Positions 45,701 to 57,000 of a stretch of DNA of 64,000 nucleotides are shown here, piece after piece. The stretch spans positions 6,837,501 to 6,901,500 of the forward strand of contig JAGTTD010000010.1 of NCBI GenBank assembly GCA_018398585.1, given 5' to 3'. Under the pieces are notes generated by a model. It had not been told where the DNA came from. It was given only the letters and a program-made list of their open reading frames with translations, and did not search any database. The stretch is from Simmondsia chinensis (Eukaryota > Streptophyta > Magnoliopsida > Caryophyllales > Simmondsiaceae). Numbering within the stretch: the stretch's first letter is position 1; every line of letters starts with the position of its first letter. Position numbers and translations under genes: made by a program.

Positions 45701-48700
45701 CGAGAATTTGAATTCCGTGATATTACAGAAACGCCTAACTATAGTGTGGATGAGATGCATGTCCTTTCACGACTTGAAAGCCTCTTGTCTTCGACGTCCA
45801 TCAAAAACGCAGATCCCCTTGCTCTTAATGTTGGCAGTAAACAGCCAGTCGTTGATAAAATTTCTGAACTCATGGAGGATGACCAATACCGCCGGGTTGT
45901 AAATCCACTTAAAGAACAACTTTTCTCTTGGCTGCTGGGCAAAGTGTGTGAAGATGGAAAAGGGCCTAATATATTGGATGAAGGGGGGCAAGGTGTACTA
46001 CATTTAGCTGCTGCTATTGGATATGATTGGGTCATACCGCCTACTCTGGCTGCTGGAGTTAGTGTTAATTTCCGTGATGTAAATGGATGGACTGCCCTTC
46101 ACTGGGCTGCATTCTATGGAAGGTAAACCTCTCCCTATTTCTCGAATTTTCTCAGTTTTTGTTGTCAGTGAATAATAATCTCATTCTGTTTGCTATATTT
46201 CAAAGTCCTTTGTTGTTCCAAGGGTCCTGATATTATGTGTGTCCAAGGCTCCTGTTGAAGCTGGAATAAGTTTTCTTCTTTGACCGTGCTTTCTTTTTTT
46301 CTTTAATTTATAATTTATAAGATTATTGTTCTCATATTCTGGGTTTGGTGCAACTTTTGCCAGAGATAATACCTGTCTATTTCTATGATGTTTCTGCCTC
46401 AAAATTATATGTTTCCTTTGTTCTGATCCTTTGTATTTTATTGGCATCAGAGAGAGAACTGTTGCTCTCCTTCTTTCACTTGGTGCTGCTCCTGGAGCTT
46501 TGACAGACCCATCACCTGGCTTTCCTTGGGGTAGACCTCCTGCAGATCTGGCTTCCGCTAATGGATACAAAGGAATATCCGGGTTCCTTGCTGAGTCGTC
46601 CTTGACTTCTCACCTTGCTTCCCTCACAGTGAATGACCAAACATTGGACGGTTCATTTGCAAAAGCTGTAGTGACAATTTCAGAACGCACTGCGACCCCT
46701 GGTTTCGAGGGTGCCGGGTCAGATGCATTGTTACTTCAGGACTCATTAGCTGCCCTCCGTAATGCAACTCAAGCTGCAGACCGTATCCATCAAGTTTTCA
46801 GGATGCAATCATTCCAGAGAAAACAAATCAGCGAGCACGAGGGAGATGAGCTGTCGCTGTCAGATGAACGCCTTCTTTCACTGATATCGTCAAAGATGAA
46901 AAAGCCTGGACAACATGAGTTAGCTAATTCCGCTGCAACACGCATACAGAAGAAGTTCCGTGGTTGGAAGCAGCGGAAGGAGTTTTTGATTATCCGTCAA
47001 AGAGTGGTTAAGATCCAGGTGCATCAACACTTTCCTTTCTTTTTTTTTTTTTGTGTACGGTAATGCGAGTCCTTCCTAGGCATGGAAGTTGCATTGTGAT
47101 GCCGTAGAAATGGGGTTGAGGATATTATTTATCGAGTTGTGGTGTGAGTCCCTTTAAGAGAAAAAAGCTGCCTTTGAGCCTGATATTTTCAGAAGTCTAA
47201 TTGAATGGAATACATTCATTAATTTTTGTTCATGTTTGATAGTTTGTTAACATGCAACTATGTCTAAAAATATGTTTTGATAAAAAAAGACATTATATAT
47301 GCATTTGTAAAGGCTATTACAAAAAGTAGCAATACATATTGGCTATTGGGATTTGGAGCATTTGGAACCATATGATGGCTATTTGTGGGGTTGAACTTGT
47401 AAAAAACTTGCAGTTTCTCATATATTTGTACTGATGACAATTTTCTGGTTGCTTGTTCTTATATATGATACCTAATCACTGGTTTTTTTTTTTTTTTTTT
47501 CCCCCCTTTTCTTCAAGGCCCATGTAAGGGGACACCAGGTTAGAAAACGATACAAAGCTGTCGTATGGTCCGTGGGGATCCTGGAAAAGGTCATTCTACG
47601 CTGGAGACGCAAGGGCACAGGTCTTCGTGGATTTCGCACGGAGGCACTTAATAAGGCCCCAAGCACACAAGAAAGGCCCATAGAAGAAGATGATTATGAT
47701 TATCTGAGGGAAGGAAGAAAACAGACTGAAGAAAGGTTAGAAAAGACCCTTGTTAGGGTGAAGTCTATGGTTCAGTCTGACGAGGGACGGGCGCAATATC
47801 GTAGGCTGCTGACTGCAGTAGAAGAGTTCCAAAAGAGACAGGTAATTTCTCCTTTCTAATTTATGCTTGGTCAATAATTTACTTAGTTCTGTTCCGTCTC
47901 AAAATGAATGCAATCCTTTAATTAGGCTGCCCTGTAAATATGTCACCTTTTCTAGTATACTAAAGACTTGATGCTATTTTAACATTATTTGACCCAAAAA
48001 TAATGCTATTTCACATTATGCTACTTGATAATTTCTGTTACCTGTATTTCACCTACTTTGCATAAACCGTGAGAAAAAGAGGGTATTCCAAGAATTTCCA
48101 TAATACTTAGTACACCTGTAAGTTCCAGACCTATATGAGTGGTGAAATATGGGGAAATCTGGTAGTAAGCAGATTTCAAGTGCTGTGTCACTTTGGGATA
48201 TCCCTCTTGTACTTTTTTCTTGTTACGAATGCAGGGTCAAGGATTTGAGCATAAGATCTCATCATGAGGCCTCAACTCTGGTTGTATTTGTTATTGGACC
48301 AGGACATTAGCACATGCCTCTTATAATCTCTCTTTGTGGCTTTTCTTTTTCTTTTTTGGGGGCAAGTGGAGAGGAGGGTTTGTCGAACCTCTTTTTGCTG
48401 GGAAACACACCAAAAAATCATAGCAAAAAAATTCAACGAGAAAACAGAAATCGACACACATGATTTACGTGGTTTGACAGAATATGCCTGCCTCCACAGA
48501 GTTGTGGGCATTCCTTTATTTCTTAGAAGTTTTTACAGAGATGTTCTTTTCTCACTCTTCTCCCTCAAATCCTAAATAGGGTTTTATGGTCCTGGGCGAA
48601 ACAAGGACTTGACTCATAATAGTATAAAAATCCAAATTCCATAGTGGAAGCCCAACACTCATGGATGATCTCTTTCTCGTTCTTTGTCACGTTAGCTAGT

Positions 48701-48805
48701 AGTTCTCATCTTATCTGAACATCCAGTTATAAACTGACAGTTGGATTTTTGATTTTCAAAATGCAATTTTCTTTATAATGTGTCGGACCATATCACTTCA
48801 TCTTT

Positions 48806-48836
<31 letters not shown>

Positions 48837-48982
48837 GGTGTCTATTTGGGGTTTTGCAGCAGAACACCCCCAAGAAGATCCTAGGCAGTTCAGAAGATCT
48901 GCCGGGTGATGGAGAAGACGAAATGATCGATGTTGAAAGTTTATTGGGCGATGACAATTTCATGGCCATTGCATTTGAATGA
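35056..48982 (+). CDS. CAMTA: CAMTA calmodulin-binding transcription activator (CAMTA1/2/3 clade), 13 exons
   Basis: Nuclear, calmodulin-regulated transcription factor. Exons: 35056-35095, 37744-37863, 38879-38994, 39322-39410, 39537-39579, 42652-42820, 42928-43044, 43160-43452, 44991-45362, 45506-46122, 46451-47018, 47518-47841, 48860-48982. All introns are GT-AG. The exons sum to 2991 nt, one open frame of 996 codons plus TGA, close to the roughly 1000 residues usual for the family. Domains: CG-1 DNA-binding domain at about 14-137 (HRWLRPAEICEIL, YFRKDGHNWRKKKDG, HCYYAHGE); TIG fold at about 447-525; ankyrin repeats at about 616-720; IQ motifs at about 818-865; CaM-binding helix at about 864-885 (ILEKVILRWRRKG). 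The start at 35056 was chosen because exon 1 joins exon 2 in phase as ...RL-DIQQ, as expected for this clade. Family members act in Ca2+-dependent cold, wounding and immune gene control; that role here is inference. Introns 1, 5, 8 and 12 carry repeats or insertions, but the coding exons look intact. Confidence 0.95.
35110..35590. repeat. Four diverged tandem repeats in CAMTA intron 1
   Basis: Units starting CTCTCTAATATTTGTCAATTT at about 35118, 35259, 35375 and 35466 share the TTGAAGTTCCTTTTGTTGTTG region, GGGTGCTTGTGTTAGTGATT, AAGCTTGAT and TTAATAAAG. Period is about 90-140 bp. They begin within 25 bp of the exon 1 donor. Confidence 0.8.
35610..36000. mobile_element. Foldback MITE in CAMTA intron 1
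   Basis: Left arm 35620-35790 (TTCAAATTGATCCCTTATCC, CATTTCTTTTGTTCAAAATG). Right arm 35850-35985 contains the reverse-complement series (TTTTGAACAAAAGAAAAGATG, AGGGACTGATTTGAACAGAC). The GTCCCT...TTCAAAT motif series with internal arm repeats is common in Mutator-like MITEs of plants. Target duplication not resolved. Confidence 0.55.
36666..36743. repeat. (GA)n microsatellite followed by a G run, CAMTA intron 1
   Basis: About 62 bp of uninterrupted GA repeats at 36666-36727, followed by G-rich sequence to 36743. Overlapping Arg-Glu-rich open frames are artefacts of the repeat. Confidence 0.95.
39960..40810. mobile_element. Unclassified repeat in CAMTA intron 5, split by a SINE
   Basis: Begins with CAGTGGCTGATCCAGGACC and GTGGGGTCC, a start shared by many dispersed plant repeats, followed by AT-rich DNA. 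It is interrupted by the SINE at 40159-40409. At 40619-40705 the minus strand has a tRNA-like pair of boxes (TGGCTCAGCGGTTGG and TGTTCGATTCCTCGC). Ends and class are uncertain. Confidence 0.35.
40159..40409 (-). mobile_element. 5S-rRNA-headed SINE, copy B, in CAMTA intron 5
   Basis: A 251-bp insertion flanked by a perfect 19-bp duplication, TAAAATACAAATATAAACA (40140-40158, 40410-40428). The minus strand starts GAGTTCATTTACCAAGCACTA and has a full 5S-like head (AACTCCGAAGTTAAGCATGC, GGGCGAGAGTAGTACCAG, GATGACCTCCTGAGAAG). It then has AATCCTCAGAAACGACC, GGGGTAAGGCTGCGTACATCC, and a tail of TGC repeats rather than TTG. Orientation is antisense to the host gene. Confidence 0.9.
41414..41928. mobile_element. 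Non-autonomous hAT-type element (MITE) in CAMTA intron 5
   Basis: A 515-bp element with an exact 8-bp duplication GATGAGAC (41406-41413 and 41929-41936). Terminal inverted repeats are TGGGGATTGCAATGGGGC at the left and, read inward from the right, TAAGGATGGCAATGGGGCGGG. Both subterminal regions are crowded with GGGTATGGGTA / TACCCGC motifs, as in Ac-like hAT elements. There is no transposase frame. The 8-bp duplication and TIR form are hAT hallmarks. Confidence 0.9.
43652..43775 (-). mobile_element. Degraded SINE 3' domain in CAMTA intron 8
   Basis: CCACCACCACCACCACC, then CAATGCCTCAATTGGCG, CAGGGCTTGGGGAGGGTAAG and ATATACGTAGACTTAC: an inverted, mutated copy of the shared SINE/LINE 3' domain. 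No 5S or tRNA head was recognised. Confidence 0.5.
48396..48657 (-). mobile_element. Candidate solo LTR or small LTR element in CAMTA intron 12
   Basis: 262 bp starting TGCTGGGAAACAC and ending GCCCAACA. The minus strand has ACCATAAAACCC, AAGAAATAAAGG and the AACCACGTAAATC block often found near LTR ends of copia elements. Flanking 5-mers (CTTTT and CTCAT) do not match well, so the call rests on sequence character only. Confidence 0.4.
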
Positions 48983-49468
48983 GGCTATGACCCAGATTTC
49001 GGACTGTTGTACATAAGGCTGAATGGATTTAAAATGAGAAAATGAAGGTAATCATTCCCTTGTATGTAAATAGTGACATAGATTCAAATAGTGTTGTGAT
49101 TTATATGTAGAAGAATGGCATGTAAAATTATCTAGTCCCCTAATTTGTCACCACAGAAGGGTATCATGTTACTTGGATTGTATTATTTTTTTTTTGGGCT
49201 TAGCCGTCTAATGGATCAAAACAAAGGGTCTATGTTGCTATTAGTAGAATGGTACTATGTTACTATATGTTCAAGAAAGAAAAAAACAAAGGGTCTAAAT
49301 CTTATGTAGTTGATACTACTAGTAGACTTGATACATATTTTGGAATGTTGATTGGGCAACTTGCTTGGATGTTTACCATTCGTGAAACTAATTTTATATC
49401 CTTTTTTCCTTTTTTTTTTAAACCTAATTTTTTGTTTTAATCTTTGGCTGTGTGTGGGCTGAGCAGAT
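48983..49468. other. CAMTA 3' flank
   Basis: Probable 3' untranslated region for the first few hundred bases after the stop codon. No unambiguous polyadenylation signal was picked. The remainder is AT-rich with no gene. Confidence 0.4.
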
Positions 49469-50182
49469 TATGGGCCTATTTGGTTTAGCTTATTCTGGAA
49501 AAAAATTTACTTTTTTCTAAAAAAATAAAAAATACTTTTTTGAGATTTGGAGGGTGTTTGGTAACCATAAAAATACGACTTTATTAAAAGCAAAAGTTAT
49601 TTTTTTTTTCTTTTAAGAAGAAATAGAAATTTTGCGCTTCTTGTTTTAAGCAGAAGTAGGAATTAAATAATTGAAAAAATTTATTTATTTATTTATTTTT
49701 ATCAACATGAGAAAATTTAGTTTTGGTATATTTAAGTTTGTTAATAGATTTAAAAAATAATTTATGTATTTAAAAAATAGTTTATATATTTTAAAAATAT
49801 ATTAGATATGAAAAAAATATTTAATAATATATTTACAATATTTATTTAAAAAATTAAATATTTTAAAAATATAAAAAAAAATTTGAAGCATTAAAAATTA
49901 GTTTGTTTATATATTTGGAAGATATTTTAAATATTTGAAATGGTTCTTAGGTAATTGGGTTCAATTATAAAATACTTCTGTTAATATTGTTTTTGTTAAT
50001 TTTATGGAAAAATACTTTTTTAAATATTGGCCAAATATTTACAATATTACAAAAAATATTTATTTACTGGTTGAATCAAATGTAAACTGCTTATTTGAAA
50101 TAACACTTTTTATAATAGTATTTTTACAAAAAGTGTTTCTGAAAAGAGCTATTTTTTCACAATAAAGCCAATCAGGCCCTAT
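49469..50182. mobile_element. Probable AT-rich MITE with GGGCCT ends
   Basis: The left end GGGCCTATTTGGTTTAGCTTA and the right end, read inward, AGGGCCTGATTGGCTTTATT are imperfect inverted repeats around an AT-rich interior. The form resembles plant hAT MITEs. No matching 8-bp target duplication was found, so boundaries are approximate. Confidence 0.5.
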
Positions 50183-52020
50183 GTCTGAATTGTTGATTTT
50201 CCAATGTGTATTAATGCCGAGCATCAACTTTTAATTACGAGGATTACGACAAGGTCACTAGCCTAGCTGGCATCAGACAGCAGTGAGATGAGACCAAATC
50301 AGCTGTTCAATGTAGTAAGCAACCTTTCAAGATATATGGGGATTCTCTTTGGGAGTTGTTAATATTAGGGCAAAAATTGTAATTGTTAGAACAACGATGT
50401 GATTTACAAGAAGAGCTATAAAATTGTTTTGAAAACTATGATATTACTCTAGCAATAGCAATTTTCTCCTCCTGTCAATAAACATATTAACATGATAGAT
50501 CCGGCCTAATGACTATAGTAGTGCACCAGCTGTTTAAATTTGGATCACCTGTGACTAAGGGTGTAAAAGAGTTGTGCTCGAGCTTATTAAACTTGACGCT
50601 CGACTCGTTAACATTTAGACGGGATGAAGCTTTGCCTAATCGTTGAGCCTCGGCTGGGTTGAGTAATATCTAAATATTGCTTTTTTCTAGCCCCATTCTG
50701 GTTGATCTAAGTTTATTTGGGCTTGATTATACTTGAGCTTGCTCATTTGTGCTCATACTTGGATTAATTACGTGTATTTGCACTCATAAACCACATTGAG
50801 ATTGTCTCCTTTGGCTTGTTAATGCTCATTAGGCTCCAAGCTCGAGCTATACTAAGCTTTTTCGACTTGTCTTAGCTTGACCGATAAAGAGTCATTTGCA
50901 TATACATTTTATATTGATATTCATTTACACGAAATGACATTATCTTGGCAAGTGTGTACAGTTCATCATAGTTTGACTCTTAGTTACTATAAGAGCTTCA
51001 TTGATTAACTGACATTTTACTCTCTCAATGGTGAGATTGAGCTGTAGGGGATAATTTAATGTTGTGACATCTTTGGGCATGATTTGTGCAATTAGATTAC
51101 TTGGACACTAGTATGTAAGATAGGTATTAACAGTGCATTCGGAAAAGTAGGAGTCTGTAAGAAATTGTACCCATTGTCTCAGTCTCTCCCCTTTTTGTCA
51201 TTATGGACCCATTTGAGATGGAATGTTGGGGCCACCAAAAGACTTAAGACTTGAAATTGTCAACGTCTCATTTGTCTAATACTTGTACAATTGACACAAC
51301 TTTGAAGGATGCTAAAAAATGAGGTATATATTGTATAGCAATGCTTCTCATCTTTCTAATCCCTTCCCCCCATTACCGCCGAAAGGGTACGCTACTGCAT
51401 CTTATCCTGTTGGTCAAATACGACACGAGAAGTAAACGATATCTAATATGTATGTATATTGTTTGATTTTACACAAGTTGCAATCACAAGTCTATTAGCT
51501 TATGATATCACTTAAAATAGCCATTATAGAAGTATAACTAATAAATAATAAGATATAATCAATAATTAAAATTAGTGTCAAATTCATATTAGATATCATT
51601 TGATCATGTTAGGAGGAGAAGAATGAATCTAGTGTTTGTTTCTAGGTGTCATAGATTTTAGTGCCTTTGGAGTTCGTAGAGGTATAAGAGTTCAAAATTT
51701 TTTTGGAGTATTTGCTTTCAAATCTTGAAAGTTTTTCTCTATTATTTTTATTTTTTATTTTTGTCCCGCTCTTGTTGGTTTTGAGCAGATTTTGTATCGA
51801 AAGTTTTCTCTTTAATTATTGAAGAAAAGTGTCAAATTCATATAAACTATGAACATTTAATCTAAGCAAAGATACTCATTATTTTCAATTATTATTTATT
51901 GTTAAATGGCAAAATACAAATACTTGTTACAACGGGTATCTTATACACAACATTAAGAAAGAACATATTTTACCTTATTAGCCATTGTACGTAAATACCT
52001 GTTTAAACTTTTCTTTTTTT
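50183..52020. other. Intergenic, no gene recognised
   Basis: 50545-50900 has repeated CTCGAGCTT / CTTGAGCTTG motifs reminiscent of subterminal hAT repeats, but no inverted ends could be paired. 50900-52020 shows no credible frame or RNA gene. Confidence 0.4.
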
Positions 52021-52021
52021 T

Positions 52022-52205
52022 TTTTTTTTTTTTTTGGTGACGAGAGATTGGGTTACCCCAACCAACCCCGGCCCATGAGAACAGTCCACAAGCCCCCATA
52101 AGCAGGTAAGTCATGAGTATATCCTCAGCGAGAATCGAACTCCTAACCCCTTGAGCGATGACCGCATATATAGAAGATGCCACTAACTGAGACACCTTAA
52201 CAGTA
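52022..52205 (-). mobile_element. tRNA-derived SINE
   Basis: The minus strand starts GGTGTCTCAGTTAGTGGC (A-box-like) and has GGAGTTCGATTCTCGC (B-box) about 50 bp later. A unique body with GCTTATGGGGGCTTGTGGAC and GGGCCGGGGTTGG follows, ending in poly(A) (the T run at 52013-52035). Length and box spacing fit a tRNA-type SINE. No target duplication was resolved. Confidence 0.7.
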
Positions 52206-54063
52206 TTCATACAAGATCCAAAATGCATATCAAACAGCTTTTTACTAATATAGCATCAAACAATATGCCCTTACACTAAACATTCAATTTATTCAGTAGC
52301 ATCAATAAATGTTACACTTTTAGATAATTGATATAATCCGAGAATGCACTATAACACCAAGAACATCCCACAAAGCGACAATAAAATAACCCACAAAACG
52401 CGAGAACCAAATCAGAATGAACCACTAAATTCTAAATCATTCATTTCTCAAGCATGCCTAGCCATAAGCTCACTTCAAACTTTATCCTTCATATAATCCA
52501 AATCCCACAAGTTCTTCATCCAACACAAAAGCAACTTTAACACACAGACATCTGCAGAATCTTCTCCTCAAATCCTCCCATCATCCAATTAATCAATCAT
52601 ATTGAAAGAACACGAAAAACTCGACCTCCCAGCATTTGGGTTTAAGGATTGTGATAGTGAAAATAAAACTAATTGTGAAATTTATAGAAGACAACACATA
52701 TAAGATGAGCCAACAAGTATTAACATACACCCAATGAACCCATAACCGAATGGTCAAAACGCGACAAAATTAAAGCCCAAGGACAAAAGCAGATTCAATT
52801 TCCCGATCCCCTTTACTTTCCGAAAAGCAGAGTGATTAATACAAGCATAGCAGCTACACCGGTAGAGCTTCTCTATCGTCATCATTTGTCACCTGTATGA
52901 CCAAACAAGCCATTTTGAATAAAGAAACTTATCAAAAATAACCCAAAAATAGATTCCCAAATTATATTAGTACACAATCCATGACATAGCATTTTCCCAT
53001 CCTGTAATGCAAAGCAATTATGCTTATTATAAGCATTGTTGTTAAGTTTCTCAGAAAATTATTACCTATAAAAATGGCATTTTCCAATTTGGCGTTGAAT
53101 TTCCTTGCCCATAAGGAAGTTCAGGAGAAGAGAAAAAAGCAACTTAAAACACTCTTTTCTTGGTAAATGAGAACTTATATATTTCGAGAATTTAAAAAAA
53201 ATACAAGCGATATAAACTTTGAAAACAAGGAATACAATTTCACAACTTTTTAGTATATTGTCACTGACTTATACATTCTCTGTGGATCCTTCTTCTCCCT
53301 AAGAATTGAACGAACCGAAGGCATAGTAGATGGGACAGACAACCTGAAGGAACGGAAGAAACTTTGAAAACCATTTCTTTAAGAAAATTTGGAAAAGCTC
53401 AAAATACTAAAATCAATGATGTAGATAAAAAGTCATTGGATTACCAGAATAACATTAAATTGATTACTTTTTTATAAGCTAATGTTTTATCATGTGTATT
53501 GGATATATATTGTGTATATTTTTGGGAAACTACAGCATTAGGTTTTAAAAATTTTCTTTGAATAGAGATATAAGAAAGTCACAAATGCTAACAGTTTATG
53601 AACCCAATTCCGCAGCAAAAAATTCGCTAGTTATGAAAAATAATGTCAAGTTAGTTACTTTCTTTTTTTTTTATTTTTTAATCAGAATAGTTACTTTCTT
53701 ATGAAACTTATGACTTTTTGACATATGTATAGCATTTCTCGAAGAAATATATGCAAAATTAGTTAGTAAACAAAAGGAATTGAGCAATGCCATTCGCAAG
53801 AAATGTCCATAAACATGTCGAAAATTCATTAATTTAAGAAAATAATTAACATGATATTACTTCTTACCTTCCAATGAGTCCGTGCAGCATCGTCTAGTAT
53901 AGAAATTAAGTATCCAGATTACGTATATTAAGCATTTCTCGAAAAGAAACATACCTCTCAATGAATTGAAGCAGTGGAAATTAAGTATCCAAATTACGTA
54001 TATTAAGCATTTTTTGAAAGGAAACACACCTCTCAAGGAATTGAAGTAGTGGAAAAGGTGGAT
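52206..54063. other. 3' flank of the TOM1-like gene, no second gene resolved
   Basis: AT-rich. A duplicated segment occurs near 53905-54030 (AAATTAAGTATCCARATTACG and ATTAAGCATTT twice, about 80 bp apart). The near-end of this region is probably 3' untranslated sequence of the TOM1-like transcript. Confidence 0.35.
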
Positions 54064-57000
54064 TCAGTTGATAGCGGAGAAATGATCAGAGACGCGCTTT
54101 GGAGGCAGCTTTCGAAGTATGAACAGCACCAATGCTGATGCAGCTATCTCCACCACCTACTTCATTCATCAAGCACTTACTAATATTCAACAAAATGATA
54201 TACAAAATGATATACAATAACACGAGAAACCTAAGACACAAGATTTTCGTTATTTCTTGAAGATTACAGGTGACAACTGACATACACAACTGCTCACTCT
54301 TAGTGTGAATATATAGTAATGCAGTAAATGCTAGTGTACCAAAATAACCCATGCAAATTTGGGTCGGATAAGCACTTGAATCGGACACGGGTTAGTAGAA
54401 ACTGTCGTCCAACTACTTTCGATTATGGAGTATTCTCATTCAAGATTTTCTTTCCCTTTTTCAAAAATATTATTTGTTGTAAAAAATCATAGAAAAAAGC
54501 ACAACGAAAGCAAAAAAAAAATCAACTCTTAGTGGAAACCCTGATTATGTAGCTAGACCTTATCTAAATATATCATATCTTTCTCCTTTTATCGGTACGA
54601 AATCTAATGTCAAGGCAATCATAATACCCCAACACTGTTGCACGCAACTTTGTATGTAGTTAGATTTCGTTACATTTGATGGCTTGAAGCTTGCTACGCG
54701 TATTTAGAGACAAATAATAAAAATGGGCTATATACTCTATCAGCGAAAATGAACAAGAAGGGCATCATTTTGCATAGAAAAGATGCAACATACTATTGGT
54801 GGGGGGGGGTGGGGGGGAGGGAATCAATATGCATATTCTTTCTTTCCTATATAATATATTTAAACACAAAAAACAACCCCCTATTCTATTGGTTCTATGT
54901 TTGTCACAAACATGTAATCAATATAGATTCCCAGGCTTAAAAGTTCAGTCAACTTGCCATGTAATATGAGAGATTAGCGACTGGATGGTCCATGACGTCG
55001 AGGTTGACATCACGGTTGAAAGCTGAGAATGCAACCTAAAAATTAAATAAAAAAGAAAGGAGAAATGAACAGCTTAAAAACCATTACATAATATCAGTAT
55101 ACCAGAAACGTTCATGAGGGATAGTATGGATAAAAAAGCTTGACACTCACCACCAGACATCTTATTAAGAAACAAGTGCAGCATATTCCTGTTACAAAGC
55201 CAACCTGTTTGGACAAAATAGCCACTGCTCATTTCACAGAAAATATCTCCAAGGAAAAGGATAAATTTCGATTGAGTTTGAGTCGAGCCTCTCTGAATCT
55301 CTAATCCAACCCGGCTCTATAAAGTATTAGAAGGGCTCGACTCAACTTGTCTTGTTCATAAACTTGAGCCAAGTCGAGCTTGTTATCGAGTAGGGCTTCT
55401 GTAGCTTTTTGATTACAAACAAAGCCAATATATAACTTCAAGACAACTAGAGGTTATTGAAACCAATCACTAGAAATACTACTTGGAGGATGAAGAAAAA
55501 CTTTAAGAGATTTTTCTGTTTCTTTGATTTTCCTCATATCTTTCTAGATGGAATCAAATTAAGACAATTCTGCAATGTTGACCATTACGAATTTTAAGCC
55601 AATCATTAGGCGATTGATTTCTACATGATGTTACTTTAAATGACCACCATAATTCATGTACATTGGATTTATTTATTAAATAAACACCTACAAGTGTATT
55701 TAGACATTAATAGCTATTAAGAGAGTACAATTTATGAATTCATTCAAAAGTCTACAGAAAGGAACACTATTAGCAACTTATACTCCTTCAAAAGAACCAA
55801 CGTCATTGTTGCAACCTGTTACATACCAGCCACGACAACACATTTCTGGGACAGCAGTCTGATTCCGTACTTTCTAGCAGGAAAAGGTAACATACTTTCA
55901 TTTAACGTGGAAAAGAGACTTACACAACTGGTTTTTTCGTTTTCCCTTGTAGGAAATTATAATATGGGAGAGCTAAGAAATTTGAACCAATGACCATAAG
56001 CAAACAGACCTCGAAGAGCTTCTTTTGACGACCTCTAGACTCGCTAGGGAAGCGCCTCAGCATGAGGAACAACCTATAAATAAACAAAACATATATCGAT
56101 TCAAATCTCACAAATCAAGGACACACAATGTTTGGCGGTGTGTAAGCACTATTCAAGAAGAGTAAGGGGTGCCAAACAAGCAAAGTATTCAATGAACTAT
56201 TTGTTTTTGAAATCAAATGAGTCTGCGTTGCGTTTGCTTTAGAGGCCTGATAAGTAAATGGGATGAGTTTGACCATCATTGATGGGCATAACAAGCCGAT
56301 TTCTATTCGGCTGGTTAAAGCTCATTATCGGCTCATAGGCCATGTTAGGATCTCACTAACAACCTGCTAATTGCTTAGTAATCAATGATGACTACTGGCT
56401 CATTTGTAGAGGCTTGATAAGTAAATGGGATGAGTTTGAGCATCATTGATAGGCATAACAAGCCGATTTCCATTCAGCTGGTTAAAGCTCATTATCGGCT
56501 CATAAGCCATGTTAGGATCTCACTAACAACCTGCTAATTGCTCAGTAATCAATGATGACTACTGGCTCATTTGTAGAGGCCTGATAAGCAAATGGGATGA
56601 GTTTGAGCATCCTTGATAGGCTTAACAAGCCGATTTCTATTCAGCTGGTTAAAGCTCATTGTCGGCTCATAAGCAATGTTAGGAGCTTACTAACAACCTG
56701 CTAATTGTGCAGTAATCAGTGATGATTACTGGCTCATTTGTAGGTCAAATAGCTTTCCTAGTGACAATAGTCCAATTTAATGGTTTGTTATAGCTCGAAG
56801 AACTCAACTCGATGATGACCTCAACCTCATCAAATGAGTATTAAGCATATTGGTGCTTTATTGAAAAAACTTCAAACAAAAGTTGAGAAAAATTTTCTAT
56901 GGCTCTACTTTGAGCCGGACCTATCAAGACTTATTGAGCTCAAATTTGGACAAGACAAAGCAAGGCTTGAGTGTTTCGTTTTTCCTTTTTTTTTTTTTTC

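Noticed and set aside
52857..52891. A small minus-strand exon reading ...NDDDREALPV then stop after an acceptor-like CAG
   Set aside because: It is too short, has no matching upstream exon in phase, and the TOM1-like frame already ends at 54064.
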